64,000 nucleotides of DNA, from assembly GCF_003182475.1 (NCBI RefSeq), contig NZ_QGTS01000002.1:1-64000 (forward strand), written 5' to 3'. A program made the position numbers and the translations under genes. The first letter of the stretch is position 1, and each line of letters opens with the position of its first letter. Source of the stretch: Mangrovibacter plantisponsor. Lineage in GTDB: Bacteria; Pseudomonadota; Gammaproteobacteria; Enterobacterales; Enterobacteriaceae. The notes below the pieces were generated by a model that had not been told where the DNA came from, did not search any database, and saw nothing but the letters and a program-made list of their open reading frames with translations. Shown piece after piece: positions 29,149 to 39,490 of the stretch.

Positions 29149-30082
29149 ATTTGAACATGTCACCAAAGCCTTTCATGGCAAGGCAGCCGTCAGTGATGTC
29201 TCGCTGAATTTTGCCCGGGGGGCATTCAGTGTGCTGGTGGGTACATCCGGTTCCGGTAAATCCACCACGCTGAAAATGATTAACCGCATGGTGGATTTTG
29301 ACAGCGGCATAATTCGCTTTGCTGGTGAGCCTGTAACCCGCCATCCGGTTACAGCTCTGCGCCGGCGTATGGGCTATGCCATTCAGTCCATTGGTTTATT
29401 TCCCCACTGGACGGTGGCGGAGAATATCGCCACCGTGCCACGCCTGCTGAAATGGCCGGATAAAAAAATACACAGCCGGGTTATCGAGTTACTGGAATTA
29501 CTTAATCTGGAACCGGCGGTATTTTACCAGCGTTACCCTCACCAGCTTTCAGGCGGCCAGCAACAACGGGTTGGGGTGGCCCGGGCACTGGCGGCTGATC
29601 CGGAAGTGTTACTAATGGATGAGCCTTTCGGTGCTCTGGATCCTGTTACCCGCAGCAGCCTGCAACAAGAGATCTTGCGTGTGCAGCGCGCAGAGGGGCG
29701 CACCATCATTCTGGTCACTCATGATATCGACGAAGCCCTGGCACTTGCTGACCACCTGGTTCTGATGGACAACGGCAAAGTGGTGCAACAGGGCGCGCCG
29801 GATACCTTGCTGCGCCAGCCTGCCAACGATTTTGTGCGTGGCTTTTTTGGCGACAGCGACCGGGGAATTCGCCTGTTGGGGCTGTACTGCGTGAAAAATC
29901 TGGTACGCCTTGGCGAAGCACCCAGTGGCGGGGTGCCTGTGTCAGTGGCGTTATCTTTGCGCGAAGCGTTGTCTGCATTTATTCAGCAGGCCCGGCATGT
30001 TCTGCCTGTGGTTAATGGCACTGGTGAAGTCGTGGGGAACTTGCACCTGCAGGATGTGATTAACCAGGGTGTGACACCATGA
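29141..30082 (+). CDS. yehX: ABC transporter ATPase YehX
   Basis: Energising subunit of the YehWXYZ importer, 313 residues. Walker [10 protein letters not shown], signature [15 protein letters not shown], Walker [13 protein letters not shown], switch histidine in [10 protein letters not shown] short C-terminal extension resembles the regulatory tail of OpuAA/ProV-type ATPases with a CBS-like remnant (residues about 250-313). It overlaps yehY by 8 bp and yehW by 4 bp. Confidence 0.95.
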   Translation: MIEFEHVTKAFHGKAAVSDVSLNFARGAFSVLVGTSGSGKSTTLKMINRMVDFDSGIIRFAGEPVTRHPVTALRRRMGYAIQSIGLFPHWTVAENIATVPRLLKWPDKKIHSRVIELLELLNLEPAVFYQRYPHQLSGGQQQRVGVARALAADPEVLLMDEPFGALDPVTRSSLQQEILRVQRAEGRTIILVTHDIDEALALADHLVLMDNGKVVQQGAPDTLLRQPANDFVRGFFGDSDRGIRLLGLYCVKNLVRLGEAPSGGVPVSVALSLREALSAFIQQARHVLPVVNGTGEVVGNLHLQDVINQGVTP

Positions 30083-30813
30083 AGACGCTATTACGTTTAC
30101 CTCTTTTCTGGCTGGCAGCGTTATTTCTCGGGCTGTTGTTCGGTATGCCTTACAGTGGCCCGTTGTTTCACTACCTGTTTCCCGGGCTGGAACGCCCGGT
30201 GTGGCAACAGTCCAGCTTTATCTCACTGGCATGGGCACATTTGGTGCTGGTGGCAATCTCAAGTGCCTGCGCTGTTACCGTGGCGGGTGGTGTGGGGATA
30301 CTGGTCTCCCGCCCGGCGGGTGAACCTTTTCGCCACCTGGTACAAACACTGGCGGCGGCAGGGCAAACATTCCCCCCGGTGGCGGTGCTGGCTGTGGCTG
30401 TGCCGGTAATGGGGTTTGGCAGCGAACCCGCGATGCTGGCTCTGTTTCTGTATGGTTTATTGCCAGTATTACAGGGCACACTGGCCGGGTTGAATGCAGT
30501 ACCGGCAGAAGTCAAAGAAGTGGCTCAGGGGATGGGGATGCGCCCCGGCCAGGTGTTACTGAAAGTGGAATTACCCCTGGCTGCACCGGTGATTATTGCG
30601 GGTATCCGCACGTCGGTCATCATCAATATTGGTACTGCCGCCATCGCCTCAACGGTGGGGGCAAAAACGCTGGGCACCCCTGTTATTGTGGGGTTGAGCG
30701 GTTTTAATACCGCTTACGTTATTCAGGGTGCAGTGCTGGTGGCGCTGGCCGCAGTAATAGTGGACCAGGTGTTCGAGTGCCTGCAACGCAGGCTTACTGG
30801 CTATGTAAAATAA
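30079..30813 (+). CDS. yehW: ABC transporter permease YehW
   Basis: Second permease of the YehWXYZ importer, 244 residues (E. coli 243), with about six hydrophobic helices. The coupling loop reads [21 protein letters not shown]. It starts within the yehX stop (ATGA overlap). Its last 20 bases overlap the end of the convergent small gene yohO. Confidence 0.95.
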   Translation: MKTLLRLPLFWLAALFLGLLFGMPYSGPLFHYLFPGLERPVWQQSSFISLAWAHLVLVAISSACAVTVAGGVGILVSRPAGEPFRHLVQTLAAAGQTFPPVAVLAVAVPVMGFGSEPAMLALFLYGLLPVLQGTLAGLNAVPAEVKEVAQGMGMRPGQVLLKVELPLAAPVIIAGIRTSVIINIGTAAIASTVGAKTLGTPVIVGLSGFNTAYVIQGAVLVALAAVIVDQVFECLQRRLTGYVK

Positions 30814-30901
30814 AGGTGTAGCCAGCGAGCATCACGCCGCCGATACCGCCCAGTGCCATCAAAACCATACCGGCAATCAGAAAAAATCGCGTTACTTTCA
30901 T
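30794..30901 (-). CDS. yohO: Small membrane protein YohO
   Basis: 35 residues, from ATG 30901 with an AAGGAG ribosome-binding site well spaced upstream. One transmembrane helix; the C-terminal part [18 protein letters not shown] is the same as in E. coli YohO, while the first ten residues differ. The function is unknown. Its stop codon lies inside the 3' end of yehW on the other strand, a 20-bp convergent overlap. Confidence 0.9.
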   Translation of the reverse strand: MKVTRFFLIAGMVLMALGGIGGVMLAGYTFILHSQ

Positions 30902-30995
30902 TATCGGGCTCCTTAATGTTAACAGGGCGATTATAAAGTGAAACAGGCGCGTTACATAAGGCTTTGTGTGCGAGATGGGCAAACAGGCAGGCGAT

Positions 30996-31023
30996 AAAAA
31001 AGGGAGAACGTATTCTCCCTTTT
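30996..31023 (-). terminator. Terminator of metG
   Basis: AGGGAGAA (31001-31008) and TTCTCCCT (31013-31020) form a perfect stem with a 4-base loop. On the minus strand it is followed by a T-run, so it ends metG transcription, about 75 bp after the metG stop. Confidence 0.88.
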
Positions 31024-31094
31024 CAGTTTGCTAACCCGTTGCAGAGTGCCAGATGCGGAATGATACCTGCCCCGGCACTGATTAACTGGGTTGC

Positions 31095-33122
31095 TTATTT
31101 TACCTGTTGGCCAGGCTGGGCACCGCTGTCCGGGCTTAACAGGAAAATATCTTTCCCGCCAGGGCCTGCTGCCATCACCATGCCTTCAGATACCCCAAAG
31201 CGCATTTTGCGTGGCGCCAGGTTGGCGACCATAACGGTCAGGCGGCCAGTCAGTACCTGCGGGTCCGGGTAAGCTGAACGGATACCGGAGAACACATTGC
31301 GGGTTTCACCACCGAGATCCAGTGTCAGGCGCAGCAGTTTATCGGAGCCATCAACAAACTCAGCTTTCTGGATAAGTGCAATACGCATATCCACTTTGGC
31401 GAAGTCATCGAACGTGATGGTGTCCTGAATTGGGTCATCTGCCAGCGGCCCGGTAACCACTTTATCTGGCGCAGTTTCCTGTTTGGAATCGTCCACCAGA
31501 GCTTCCACCTGTTTCATCTCAATACGGTTATACAACGCTTTGAAGTTGTTAACCTGGTGGGCCAGTAACGGTGTTGCCACGTCATCCCAGCTCAGCGTGG
31601 TGTTCAGGAATGCTTCTGCACGCTCAGCCAGTACTGGCAGCACTGGTTTCAGGTAGGTCATCAGCACCCGGAACAGGTTAATACCCATGGAGCAAATGGC
31701 CTGCAGGTCGGCGTCGCGGCCTTCCTGTTTTGCCACCACCCAGGGTGCCTGTTCATCGACATAGCGGTTAGCCTGGTCGGCCAGCGCCATAATTTCACGG
31801 ATGGCACGGCCATATTCACGGCTTTCCCATGCGTCGCCAATGGTTTGTGCTGCGTCAGTGAAGGTTTTGAACAGTGCCGGGTCAGCAAGGTTTTCAGCCA
31901 GTTTGCCGCCGAAACGCTTAGCAATAAAACCAGCGTTACGCGATGCCAGGTTAACCACTTTGTTAACGATATCGGCGTTAACACGCTGTACGAAATCTTC
32001 CAGGTTCAGGTCGATGTCATCAATACGGGAAGAGAGTTTCGCTGCGTAGTAATAGCGCAGACTGTCGGCATCGAAATGGTTAAGCCAGGTGCTCGCTTTA
32101 ATAAACGTGCCGCGCGATTTGGACATTTTCGCGCCATTCACCGTGACATAACCATGCACAAACAAGTTGGTTGGTTTGCGGTAACCGCTGCCTTCCAGCA
32201 TGGCAGGCCAGAACAGGCTGTGGAAGTAAACAATATCTTTACCGATAAAGTGATACAGCTCGGAATCGGCGTCTTTTTTCCACCAGTCGTCAAAGTTCAG
32301 GTCGCCACGTTTGTCGCACAGGTTTTTGAAAGAACCCATGTAGCCAATAGGCGCATCCAGCCACACGTAGAAATACTTGCCCGGCGCGTCGGGAATTTCG
32401 AAGCCAAAGTAAGGCGCATCCCGGGAGATATCCCACTGCTGCAGGCCAGCATCAAACCACTCCTGCATTTTGTTCGCCACTTGTTCCTGCAATGCGCCAG
32501 AGCGAGTCCAGGCACTCAGCATTTCACTGAAAGAAGGCAGGTCAAAGAAGAAGTGTTCAGACTCGCGCATGACCGGTGTGGCACCAGAAACTGCCGATTT
32601 CGGGTCGATAAGCTCAGTCGGGCTGTAAGTTGCGCCGCACACTTCGCAGTTATCGCCGTATTGATCCGGTGATTTACATTTCGGGCAGGTGCCTTTCACA
32701 AAACGGTCTGGCAGGAACATCCCTTTTTCCGGATCATACAGTTGGGAAATGGTCCGGTTTTTAATAAAACCGTTTTCTTTCAGGCGGGTGTAAATCAGCT
32801 GCGACAGCTCACGGTTTTCATCACTGTGTGTGGAGTGGTAGTTGTCATAGCTGATATTAAAACCAGCGAAATCGGTCTGATGTTCCTGACTCATTTCGGC
32901 AATCATCTGCTCCGGGCTGATACCCAGCTGTTGCGCTTTGAGCATGATAGGCGTGCCGTGCGCATCGTCCGCGCAGATGAAATTGACCTGGTGGCCGCGC
33001 ATTCGCTGGTAACGAACCCAGATATCAGCCTGGATATGCTCCAGCATGTGACCCAGGTGAATGGAGCCGTTGGCGTACGGCAGCGCACACGTTACCAGAA
33101 TTTTTTTAGCGACTTGAGCCAT
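31095..33122 (-). CDS. metG: Methionyl-tRNA synthetase
   Basis: Charges tRNA-Met and initiator tRNA. 675 residues (E. coli 677). The class I HIGH-like motif is HLGHMLEH near the N-terminus; the zinc knuckle CPKCKSP...CEVC lies near 145-162; the KMSKS loop is in [11 protein letters not shown]. The C-terminal EMAP-II-like tRNA-binding/dimerisation domain (starting [14 protein letters not shown]) is complete. It is divergent from mrp, as in E. coli. Confidence 0.98.
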   Translation of the reverse strand: MAQVAKKILVTCALPYANGSIHLGHMLEHIQADIWVRYQRMRGHQVNFICADDAHGTPIMLKAQQLGISPEQMIAEMSQEHQTDFAGFNISYDNYHSTHSDENRELSQLIYTRLKENGFIKNRTISQLYDPEKGMFLPDRFVKGTCPKCKSPDQYGDNCEVCGATYSPTELIDPKSAVSGATPVMRESEHFFFDLPSFSEMLSAWTRSGALQEQVANKMQEWFDAGLQQWDISRDAPYFGFEIPDAPGKYFYVWLDAPIGYMGSFKNLCDKRGDLNFDDWWKKDADSELYHFIGKDIVYFHSLFWPAMLEGSGYRKPTNLFVHGYVTVNGAKMSKSRGTFIKASTWLNHFDADSLRYYYAAKLSSRIDDIDLNLEDFVQRVNADIVNKVVNLASRNAGFIAKRFGGKLAENLADPALFKTFTDAAQTIGDAWESREYGRAIREIMALADQANRYVDEQAPWVVAKQEGRDADLQAICSMGINLFRVLMTYLKPVLPVLAERAEAFLNTTLSWDDVATPLLAHQVNNFKALYNRIEMKQVEALVDDSKQETAPDKVVTGPLADDPIQDTITFDDFAKVDMRIALIQKAEFVDGSDKLLRLTLDLGGETRNVFSGIRSAYPDPQVLTGRLTVMVANLAPRKMRFGVSEGMVMAAGPGGKDIFLLSPDSGAQPGQQVK

Positions 33123-33397
33123 AGTGACAATTACATCTTTAGTTGTAAAAAGGGGTTTCGATGTTACCCGAAAGGGAGGCGTTTGGTAAGGGCGAAACGG
33201 CTACTTTCCGTAACCGCCCGGGGATAAAATCGCAACAGAACACAGATTGAACAGACAAATGCGTAGCTGCATGCAAATGTATGAGAAATTTTTACACCGC
33301 TACCCGGAGCTGGCTGGAGTTCTGGTATGCTTAAGCCATTGTGCAGCGCCTTGCGGCCTGCCGGTTCACATCACAAGAATAAAGCAAAGGAGTCGGG
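33123..33397. promoter_or_regulatory. Divergent metG-mrp intergenic region
   Basis: 275 bp holding the promoters of both genes. An AAAGGAG ribosome-binding site lies directly before mrp. No clear T-box or riboswitch-like structure was seen for metG. Confidence 0.45.
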
Positions 33398-34507
33398 ATG
33401 AATTCTCAATCCCAGGTTAAGTCCCCTGAAGCCATGCGAGCTATGGTGGCCGGGACACTGGCTAATTTTCAGCACCCAACGCTTAAACATAATCTGACAG
33501 CGCTGAAAGCATTGCGCCATGTCACCTGGCTTGATGACACGCTGCATATTGAATTGCAGATGCCATTTGCCTGGGCCAGTGCATTTGAAGAGCTGAAAGA
33601 GCAATGTAGCGCAGATCTGTTGCGTATTACCGGCGCGAAAGCGGTGGACTGGAAGCTGACACACCATATTGCCACCATGAAGCGGGTGAAAAATCATCCC
33701 GGTATTAATGGCGTTAAAAACATTATTGCAGTCAGTTCAGGCAAAGGTGGGGTGGGTAAATCTTCTACTGCCGTGAACCTGGCGCTGGCACTGGCGGCAG
33801 AAGGGGCAAAAGTAGGGATTCTGGATGCCGATATCTATGGGCCGTCAGTTCCCACCATGCTGGGTGCAGAAGCTGAACGCCCCAGTTCCCCGGATGGCAC
33901 CCATATGGCACCTGTCATGGCTCATGGCCTGGCAACCAACTCAATTGGTTACCTGGTTACCGATGACAACGCCATGGTGTGGCGCGGCCCAATGGCCAGT
34001 AAAGCGCTGATGCAGTTACTGCAGGAAACCTTGTGGCCGGATCTCGACTATTTAGTGCTGGATATGCCGCCAGGAACCGGGGATATCCAGTTGACGCTGG
34101 CGCAAAATATTCCGGTTACCGGAGCCGTGGTGGTCACCACACCTCAGGACATCGCCCTGATTGATGCCCGCAAAGGCATTGTGATGTTTGAGAAAGTGGA
34201 AGTGCCGGTACTGGGCGTGGTTGAAAACATGAGCATGCATATTTGCAGCCAGTGTGGCCACCATGAGCCCATCTTCGGTACTGGTGGCGCTGAAAAACTG
34301 GCCCAGCAATACCACACCACATTATTAGGGCAATTGCCGTTGCATATTAACCTGCGTGAAGACCTGGACCGTGGCACACCTACTGTCATTAGCCGCCCGG
34401 AAAGTGAGTTCACCACTATCTACCGTCAGCTGGCTGGCCGTGTCGCCGCCCAAATGTACTGGCAGGGTGAAGTCATTCCTGAGGATATCGCCTTCCGCGC
34501 AGTGTAA
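33398..34507 (+). CDS. mrp: Iron-sulfur cluster carrier protein (Mrp/ApbC)
   Basis: P-loop ATPase of the MinD/Mrp family that delivers Fe-S clusters to apo-proteins. 369 residues, exactly as in E. coli. A short N-terminal DUF59-like region is followed by the deviant Walker A SSGKGGVGKSS, then DADIYGPS, and the cluster-binding pair in CSQCGHHEPIFG. Cytoplasmic homodimer. Confidence 0.98.
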   Translation: MNSQSQVKSPEAMRAMVAGTLANFQHPTLKHNLTALKALRHVTWLDDTLHIELQMPFAWASAFEELKEQCSADLLRITGAKAVDWKLTHHIATMKRVKNHPGINGVKNIIAVSSGKGGVGKSSTAVNLALALAAEGAKVGILDADIYGPSVPTMLGAEAERPSSPDGTHMAPVMAHGLATNSIGYLVTDDNAMVWRGPMASKALMQLLQETLWPDLDYLVLDMPPGTGDIQLTLAQNIPVTGAVVVTTPQDIALIDARKGIVMFEKVEVPVLGVVENMSMHICSQCGHHEPIFGTGGAEKLAQQYHTTLLGQLPLHINLREDLDRGTPTVISRPESEFTTIYRQLAGRVAAQMYWQGEVIPEDIAFRAV

Positions 34508-34535
34508 TTGCCACACCGGTAGTTAGCTACCCGCT

Positions 34536-34568
34536 GCATACGGGCCACATTTTGAGCGGCCCGTATGC
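34536..34568 (+). terminator. Stem-loop after mrp
   Basis: Perfect 11-bp stem GCATACGGGCC / GGCCCGTATGC with an 11-base loop, 28 bp after the mrp stop; only a short T-rich tail follows. Confidence 0.65.
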
Positions 34569-34692
34569 GTATCTGTTATGGTTTACTGCATTTTGTTCTG
34601 CGAAATCAAAAATAGTTGAAAGCCTTCAAAGAAAGCGAACCTGCTGCGCGCTAAGGTAGCCGTCATCACTGTGATGACTCCTGCGGGCGTAT

Positions 34693-36378
34693 ATGTACGA
34701 GTTCAACCTTGTTCTGCTGTTGCTCCAGCAAATGTGTGTCTACCTGGTTATTGCCTGGTTAATGAGTAAAACCCGCCTGTTTATTCCGTTAACCCAGGTT
34801 ACTGTCCGCTTACCGCACAAATTACTTTGCTACGTCACCTTCTCCTTTTTCTGCATTATGGGCACCTATTTTGGGCTGCATATTGAAGATTCTATTGCCA
34901 ATACCCGGGCGATTGGTGCGGTGATGGGGGGCTTATTGGGTGGGCCGCTGGTTGGTGGCCTGGTGGGGCTGACAGGCGGTTTACACCGTTATGCCATGGG
35001 CGGTATGACGGCATTCAGTTGCATGATATCCACCATTGTTGAAGGGTTGCTGGGTGGCCTGATGCACCGCATCCTGGTTAACCGTGGGCGTGCAGACCTG
35101 TTGTTTAACCCAATAACGGCGGGCGCAACCACCTTCGTAGCTGAAGTGCTCCAGATGGGGATTATTTTGCTGATTGCCCGCCCGTACAATGAAGCCCTGC
35201 ACCTGGTAGAGAGCATTGCCGCGCCTATGGTAGTCACCAACACTGTGGGGTCCGCCATGTTCATGCGTATTCTGCTGGATAAACGCGCCATGCTGGAGAA
35301 ATACACCTCCGCGTTTTCCACTACCGCGCTGAAAGTGGCGGCGCTGACTGAAGGTATTCTGCGCAACGGTTTTAACCAGGAAAACAGTATGCGGGTGGCT
35401 CATGTGCTCTACCAGGAACTGGATATCAGTGCGGTTGCCATTACAGATTGCGAGAAACTGCTGGCGTTTACCGGCACTGGTGACGACCATCACCTGCCGG
35501 GCAGGCCCATTTCTTCAGGCCTGACATTACGTGCCATTGAAACTGGCGAGGTAGTTTATGCCGATGGCAATGCGGTCCCTTATCGCTGCTCGCTGGACTC
35601 CCACTGTAAACTGGGCTCCACTTTGGTCATCCCGTTGCGCGGCGAGAATGGCAAAGTGGTGGGCACCATTAAGCTCTACGAAGTTAAAAACCGGTTATTC
35701 AGCTCTATCAACCGCACACTGGGTGAAGGTATTGCCCGTCTGTTCTCGGCGCAAATTCTCGCCGGGCAGTATGAGCGCCAAAAACAGTTACTCACCCAGT
35801 CTGAAATCAAACTGCTGCATGCCCAGGTTAACCCCCATTTTTTGTTTAATGCGCTCAATACCCTGGTGGCCGTGATCCGCCGCGATAAAGACCAGGCGTG
35901 CGAGCTGGTGCAGTACTTGTCTACGTTCTTTCGCAAAAACCTCAAGCGCCCGGCGGAAGTTGTTACCCTGGCTGATGAAATGGACCACGTGAATGCTTAC
36001 CTGCAAATAGAGCAGGCTCGTTTTCAGTCGCGGTTGCATGTACAGCTTAACTTACAGGAAAGCCTGAGCATGCAACACCTGCCCGCATTTACGTTGCAGC
36101 CTATTGTCGAAAACGCCATCAAGCACGGTACCTCGCAGTTACTGGGAACCGGGGAGATAGTTATTAACGCCAGCACTCAGGGCAAATGGCTGGTACTGAC
36201 CATTGAAGATAACGCCGGGTTATATCAGCCCGGGCCAGATGCACAGGGGCTGGGAATGACGTTGGTTGATAAACGCCTGCGGGCGCGATACGGAGATGCC
36301 TGTGGCATTCAGGTGGAATGCCAGCCAGAACGTTTTACCCGGGTAACGCTGCGCCTGCCACTGGAGGAAATGCCATGA
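34693..36378 (+). CDS. btsS: Sensor histidine kinase BtsS (YehU)
   Basis: LytS-type membrane sensor; in E. coli BtsS binds extracellular pyruvate and phosphorylates BtsR. 561 residues as in E. coli. N-terminal 5TM-5TMR_LYT sensor with several helices (about 1-200), a GAF-like domain (about 215-360), then the His_kinase domain with the phospho-acceptor in [16 protein letters not shown] and an ATP-binding HATPase_c domain ([18 protein letters not shown]). The stop overlaps the btsR start (ATGA). Confidence 0.96.
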   Translation: MYEFNLVLLLLQQMCVYLVIAWLMSKTRLFIPLTQVTVRLPHKLLCYVTFSFFCIMGTYFGLHIEDSIANTRAIGAVMGGLLGGPLVGGLVGLTGGLHRYAMGGMTAFSCMISTIVEGLLGGLMHRILVNRGRADLLFNPITAGATTFVAEVLQMGIILLIARPYNEALHLVESIAAPMVVTNTVGSAMFMRILLDKRAMLEKYTSAFSTTALKVAALTEGILRNGFNQENSMRVAHVLYQELDISAVAITDCEKLLAFTGTGDDHHLPGRPISSGLTLRAIETGEVVYADGNAVPYRCSLDSHCKLGSTLVIPLRGENGKVVGTIKLYEVKNRLFSSINRTLGEGIARLFSAQILAGQYERQKQLLTQSEIKLLHAQVNPHFLFNALNTLVAVIRRDKDQACELVQYLSTFFRKNLKRPAEVVTLADEMDHVNAYLQIEQARFQSRLHVQLNLQESLSMQHLPAFTLQPIVENAIKHGTSQLLGTGEIVINASTQGKWLVLTIEDNAGLYQPGPDAQGLGMTLVDKRLRARYGDACGIQVECQPERFTRVTLRLPLEEMP

Positions 36379-37100
36379 TTACCGTACTGATTGTGGATGA
36401 TGAACCCCTGGCACGGGAAAACCTGCGGGCCATGCTGGAGCAGGAAAGTGATATCCAGGTGATTGGTGAATGCAGCAATGCGGTGGAAGGAATTGGCGCT
36501 GTGCACCGGGAACACCCGGATGTGGTGTTTCTGGATATTCAAATGCCACGCATCAGTGGCCTGGAAATGGTAGGGATGCTCGACCCGGTAAAACGCCCGT
36601 GGATTGTGTTTCTTACCGCCTGGGATGAATATGCAGTACAGGCTTTTGAGGAACATGCTTTTGATTATTTACTCAAACCGGTTGAAGCCAGCCGCCTGGC
36701 AAAAACCCTGCATCGTTTGCGCCACGAACGCACTGAACAGGATACGGCGTTACTCCCCCAGGTAAGTGAGAATCTGCGTTATATCCCTTGCACCGGGCAC
36801 AGTCGTATTTATCTGCTGCCGGTTGAAGATGTCAGTTATGTCAGCAGCCGCCTGAGTGGCGTGTTTGTGACCAGTGCTCACGGTGATGAAGGCTTTACGG
36901 AACTGACGTTACGTACTCTGGAAACCCGCACGCCGTTGTTGCGTTGCCACCGGCAGTACCTGGTCAATATGGCGCACCTGAAAGAGATTCGTTTTGATGA
37001 AGGTGGGCAGGCTGAGTTATTGCTGCGCGACGGGCAAAGCGTGCCGGTGAGCCGCCGCTACCTGAAAAACCTGAAAGTGGCGCTTGGCCTGAAGGCCTGA
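36375..37100 (+). CDS. btsR: LytTR response regulator BtsR (YehT)
   Basis: Response regulator partner of BtsS, 241 residues (E. coli 239). Receiver domain with acidic pocket VDDEP, phospho-acceptor D54 in VFLDIQMPR and conserved lysine in LLKPVE. C-terminal LytTR DNA-binding domain from about 135 ([13 protein letters not shown]...[11 protein letters not shown]). Start chosen at ATG 36375, which overlaps the btsS stop and matches E. coli. In E. coli BtsR activates the CstA-family pyruvate transporter gene btsT; a CstA-family gene with BtsR-like repeats is next here. Confidence 0.96.
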   Translation: MITVLIVDDEPLARENLRAMLEQESDIQVIGECSNAVEGIGAVHREHPDVVFLDIQMPRISGLEMVGMLDPVKRPWIVFLTAWDEYAVQAFEEHAFDYLLKPVEASRLAKTLHRLRHERTEQDTALLPQVSENLRYIPCTGHSRIYLLPVEDVSYVSSRLSGVFVTSAHGDEGFTELTLRTLETRTPLLRCHRQYLVNMAHLKEIRFDEGGQAELLLRDGQSVPVSRRYLKNLKVALGLKA

Positions 37101-37154
37101 AATTCTGAACCCGGCGTGGTGCTGTTCGGCATGCCGGATTCACACTTCACCCGC

Positions 37155-37202
37155 GCCGCTCAGTACGCTATAGCGCCACTTAAATCCGCTTATAACCGCT
37201 CA
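37155..37202 (+). promoter_or_regulatory. Three BtsR-like direct repeats
   Basis: GCCGCTCA (37155-37162), GCCACTTA (37175-37182) and ACCGCTCA (37195-37202) repeat with an exact 20-bp period, about two helical turns. They resemble the ACC(G/A)CT(C/T)A direct repeats reported for E. coli BtsR. They end 74 bp before the transporter start. Confidence 0.65.
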
Positions 37203-37276
37203 CTGGTAAACCCCTCTGTTGCAGACTTTCCTTGTGAAAAGATAGCCGTGAACTTCTTTATCTCTGGAGTTGGGCT

Positions 37277-39079
37277 ATGTCACATGCATTGACTTTTGTT
37301 ATTGCCACGCTGTGTATTCTCGCTATCTGTTACCGGCTGTACGGCGTGTTCTTCGTCCGTAAGGTGCTGAATACGGATAACAGTGAAGTCACACCGTCGC
37401 ATTTGCTGGAAGACGGAAAAGATTACGTACCAACAAAAAAATGGGTGAACTTTGGTAGCCATTTTGCAGCAATCGCTGCCGCTGGCCCACTGGTTGGCCC
37501 GGTTCTGGCAGCTCAATATGGGTATTTCCCCGGTTTTTTATGGCTGCTGGTAGGTTGTGTTGTGGGCGGCGCGGTTCACGATACAGTTGTGTTATTCGCG
37601 TCAATGAAACACCAGGGTAAGTCGTTATCCGAGGTGGCGAAATCTGAACTGGGGCCGGTGGCTGGCTGGTGCACCGGGCTGGCGATGTTGTTCATCATCA
37701 CCATTACGATGGCGGGTTTGTCGATGGTGGTGGTTCATGCACTGGAGCGTAACCCCTGGGGGACTTTCGCTGTCTTTATGACTATCCCCGTGGCGATGGG
37801 TGTTGGCTTATGGGAACGCTATACCGGTAATATGCGGGCGGCAACCTGGGTTGGGATTGCAGTGATTTTTGCCTGTGTGGTGGCCGGGCCTTATATTCAG
37901 GAATCCGCATTTGGTGAGTGGCTGAGCCTGAAAGCAACGACGGTGAGCCTGGTGTTACCCTGCTATGCGTTTTTCGCTACCGCACTGCCAGTGTGGATGT
38001 TACTGACACCGCGCGGTTATCTTTCCAGTTTTATGAAAATTGGTGTATTTGGTGCGCTGGTTATCGGCGTAGTGTTTATTAACCCGGAAATTCAGTTCCC
38101 TGCCGTAACCTCGTTTATCAGCGGTAATGGTCCGGTGCTGGCAGGCCCGGTATGGCCGTTTATCTCTATCACCATTGCCTGTGGGGCGATTTCAGGCTTC
38201 CACGCCTTTATTGGTTCAGGCACCACACCAAAACAGATTGATAAATGGAATGATATTTTGCCGGTTGCTTTTGGCGCCATGTGTGCGGAATGTGTTGTCG
38301 GTGTAATGGCACTGATTGCCGCAACAGCGTTACACCCGGCCGATTATTTCGCCATTAACTCTGCTCCAGCTACCTTTGCCGGCCTGGGTATGGATGTAGT
38401 TAACCTGCCGAAACTGAGCCAGGAAATTGGCCTGGATCTGTACGGGCGCACGGGTGGGGCGGTGACACTGGCGGTAGGGATGGCAGATATCTTTACCCGG
38501 GTTCCCTGGTTCAGCCACCTGGCATCGTACTTCTTCCAGTTTGTGGTGATGTTCGAAGCGGTATTTATTCTGACTGCCGTCGATTCCGGAACCCGCGTAG
38601 CCCGTTATTTGCTACAGGATTTTCTGGGTGATATCTGGCCGCCGTTAAAACGCACTACCTGGGTACCCGGTGCGGTGGGGTGCAGTATTGTTGCCTGTGC
38701 ATTATGGGGGTATTTGCTGAACTCCGGGGATATCAATTCGGTCTGGGCGTTGTTCGGGGTTTCTAACCAGTTAATGGCTTCAATTGGCCTGATTATTGGT
38801 GCGACGATTATTCTGCGCCTGTCTGAAAAACGTATTTACATCCTTACCTGCCTGGTTCCGCTGGCGTATCTGTATGTCACAGTAAACTATGCCGCATACT
38901 GGATGGTGAAATATGTTTATTTCAACCCGGCAGCAAAAGGCTACAACCTGTTCAACGGGGTTATCTCTGTCATTATGGTGGTGCTGGGGGCGGTAATTCT
39001 GGTTTCGGCATTACAACGTTGGGTGGTGTTGTGGCGTTTGCGTGGTGCACAGCATGCGGAGTCTGCGACAGCTGCTTAG
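37277..39079 (+). CDS. CstA-family transporter (BtsT-like, short form)
   Basis: Inner-membrane carbon-starvation (CstA) family transporter, 600 residues with about 16 hydrophobic helices; family motifs HFAAIAAAGPLVGPVLAAQYG, VGGAVHDTVVLFAS and FHAFIGSGTTPKQI are intact. E. coli members CstA (701 aa) and BtsT (716 aa) are longer. BtsT is a pyruvate/H+ symporter and CstA takes up pyruvate and peptides. Direct adjacency to btsSR and the three upstream BtsR-like repeats argue that this is the regulated pyruvate transporter here. In E. coli btsT lies far from btsSR. A strong terminator follows. Confidence 0.9.
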   Translation: MSHALTFVIATLCILAICYRLYGVFFVRKVLNTDNSEVTPSHLLEDGKDYVPTKKWVNFGSHFAAIAAAGPLVGPVLAAQYGYFPGFLWLLVGCVVGGAVHDTVVLFASMKHQGKSLSEVAKSELGPVAGWCTGLAMLFIITITMAGLSMVVVHALERNPWGTFAVFMTIPVAMGVGLWERYTGNMRAATWVGIAVIFACVVAGPYIQESAFGEWLSLKATTVSLVLPCYAFFATALPVWMLLTPRGYLSSFMKIGVFGALVIGVVFINPEIQFPAVTSFISGNGPVLAGPVWPFISITIACGAISGFHAFIGSGTTPKQIDKWNDILPVAFGAMCAECVVGVMALIAATALHPADYFAINSAPATFAGLGMDVVNLPKLSQEIGLDLYGRTGGAVTLAVGMADIFTRVPWFSHLASYFFQFVVMFEAVFILTAVDSGTRVARYLLQDFLGDIWPPLKRTTWVPGAVGCSIVACALWGYLLNSGDINSVWALFGVSNQLMASIGLIIGATIILRLSEKRIYILTCLVPLAYLYVTVNYAAYWMVKYVYFNPAAKGYNLFNGVISVIMVVLGAVILVSALQRWVVLWRLRGAQHAESATAA

Positions 39080-39135
39080 TCCGTACTCTTTATATAGCCG
39101 CACTATTTAAGCGTACCTGGTGTATTTGGGGTGTA

Positions 39136-39167
39136 AAAAAGGCGTCTGCGAAAGCAGGCGCCTTTTT
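39136..39167. terminator. Terminator after the CstA-family gene
   Basis: GGCGTCTGC (39141-39149), loop GAAA, GCAGGCGCC (39154-39162), flanked by A6 on the left and T5 on the right, so it can work in both directions. Confidence 0.9.
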
Positions 39168-39179
39168 GGTTACAGGTGG

Positions 39180-39490
39180 GTAAAACCCAATTTCACAGAT
39201 AATACAACTTCAACGAAACGGCTTAACGCGACATCTATAACACTACATCTGTACAACGACAGCTTTAACGAAATGACATGACGTAACTCAGTACTTCTGT
39301 TTCACAACTGCGGTTATTGCTTTACTGCAACAGCTTAACGAATAACGAACAATGACAGTAAGAACGACATCGACGACCTTAGCTACATCTACATCTACAT
39401 CTACGACATCTACAACCAACAACACATGGAACACAGTAGTAACAGCGACGACCACTACAACCACTGTACGAACGAATAAGTTGACAGACA
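39180..39490. repeat. G-poor low-complexity repetitive block
   Basis: About 310 bp made mainly of short A/C-rich motifs on the plus strand: ACATCT occurs about six times (three in tandem at 39384-39402), AACGA recurs many times, and a longer motif AC(A/G)GCTT(T)AACG appears three times (about 39216, 39259, 39329). G is scarce on the plus strand. An unlisted 48-codon frame (ATG 39352 to TAA about 39498) would give an extremely Thr-rich peptide, but it has no ribosome-binding site. Possible roles: Rho-utilisation region, small RNA gene, or relic repeat. No function is assigned. Confidence 0.6.

Noticed and set aside
31845-32672. 275-codon plus-strand frame inside metG
   Set aside because: Antisense to a universally conserved gene with no independent start signals; a shadow frame.
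37277-39079. Naming the CstA-family gene btsT or cstA
   Set aside because: The 600-aa length differs from both E. coli proteins; context favours BtsT function, but orthology was not established.
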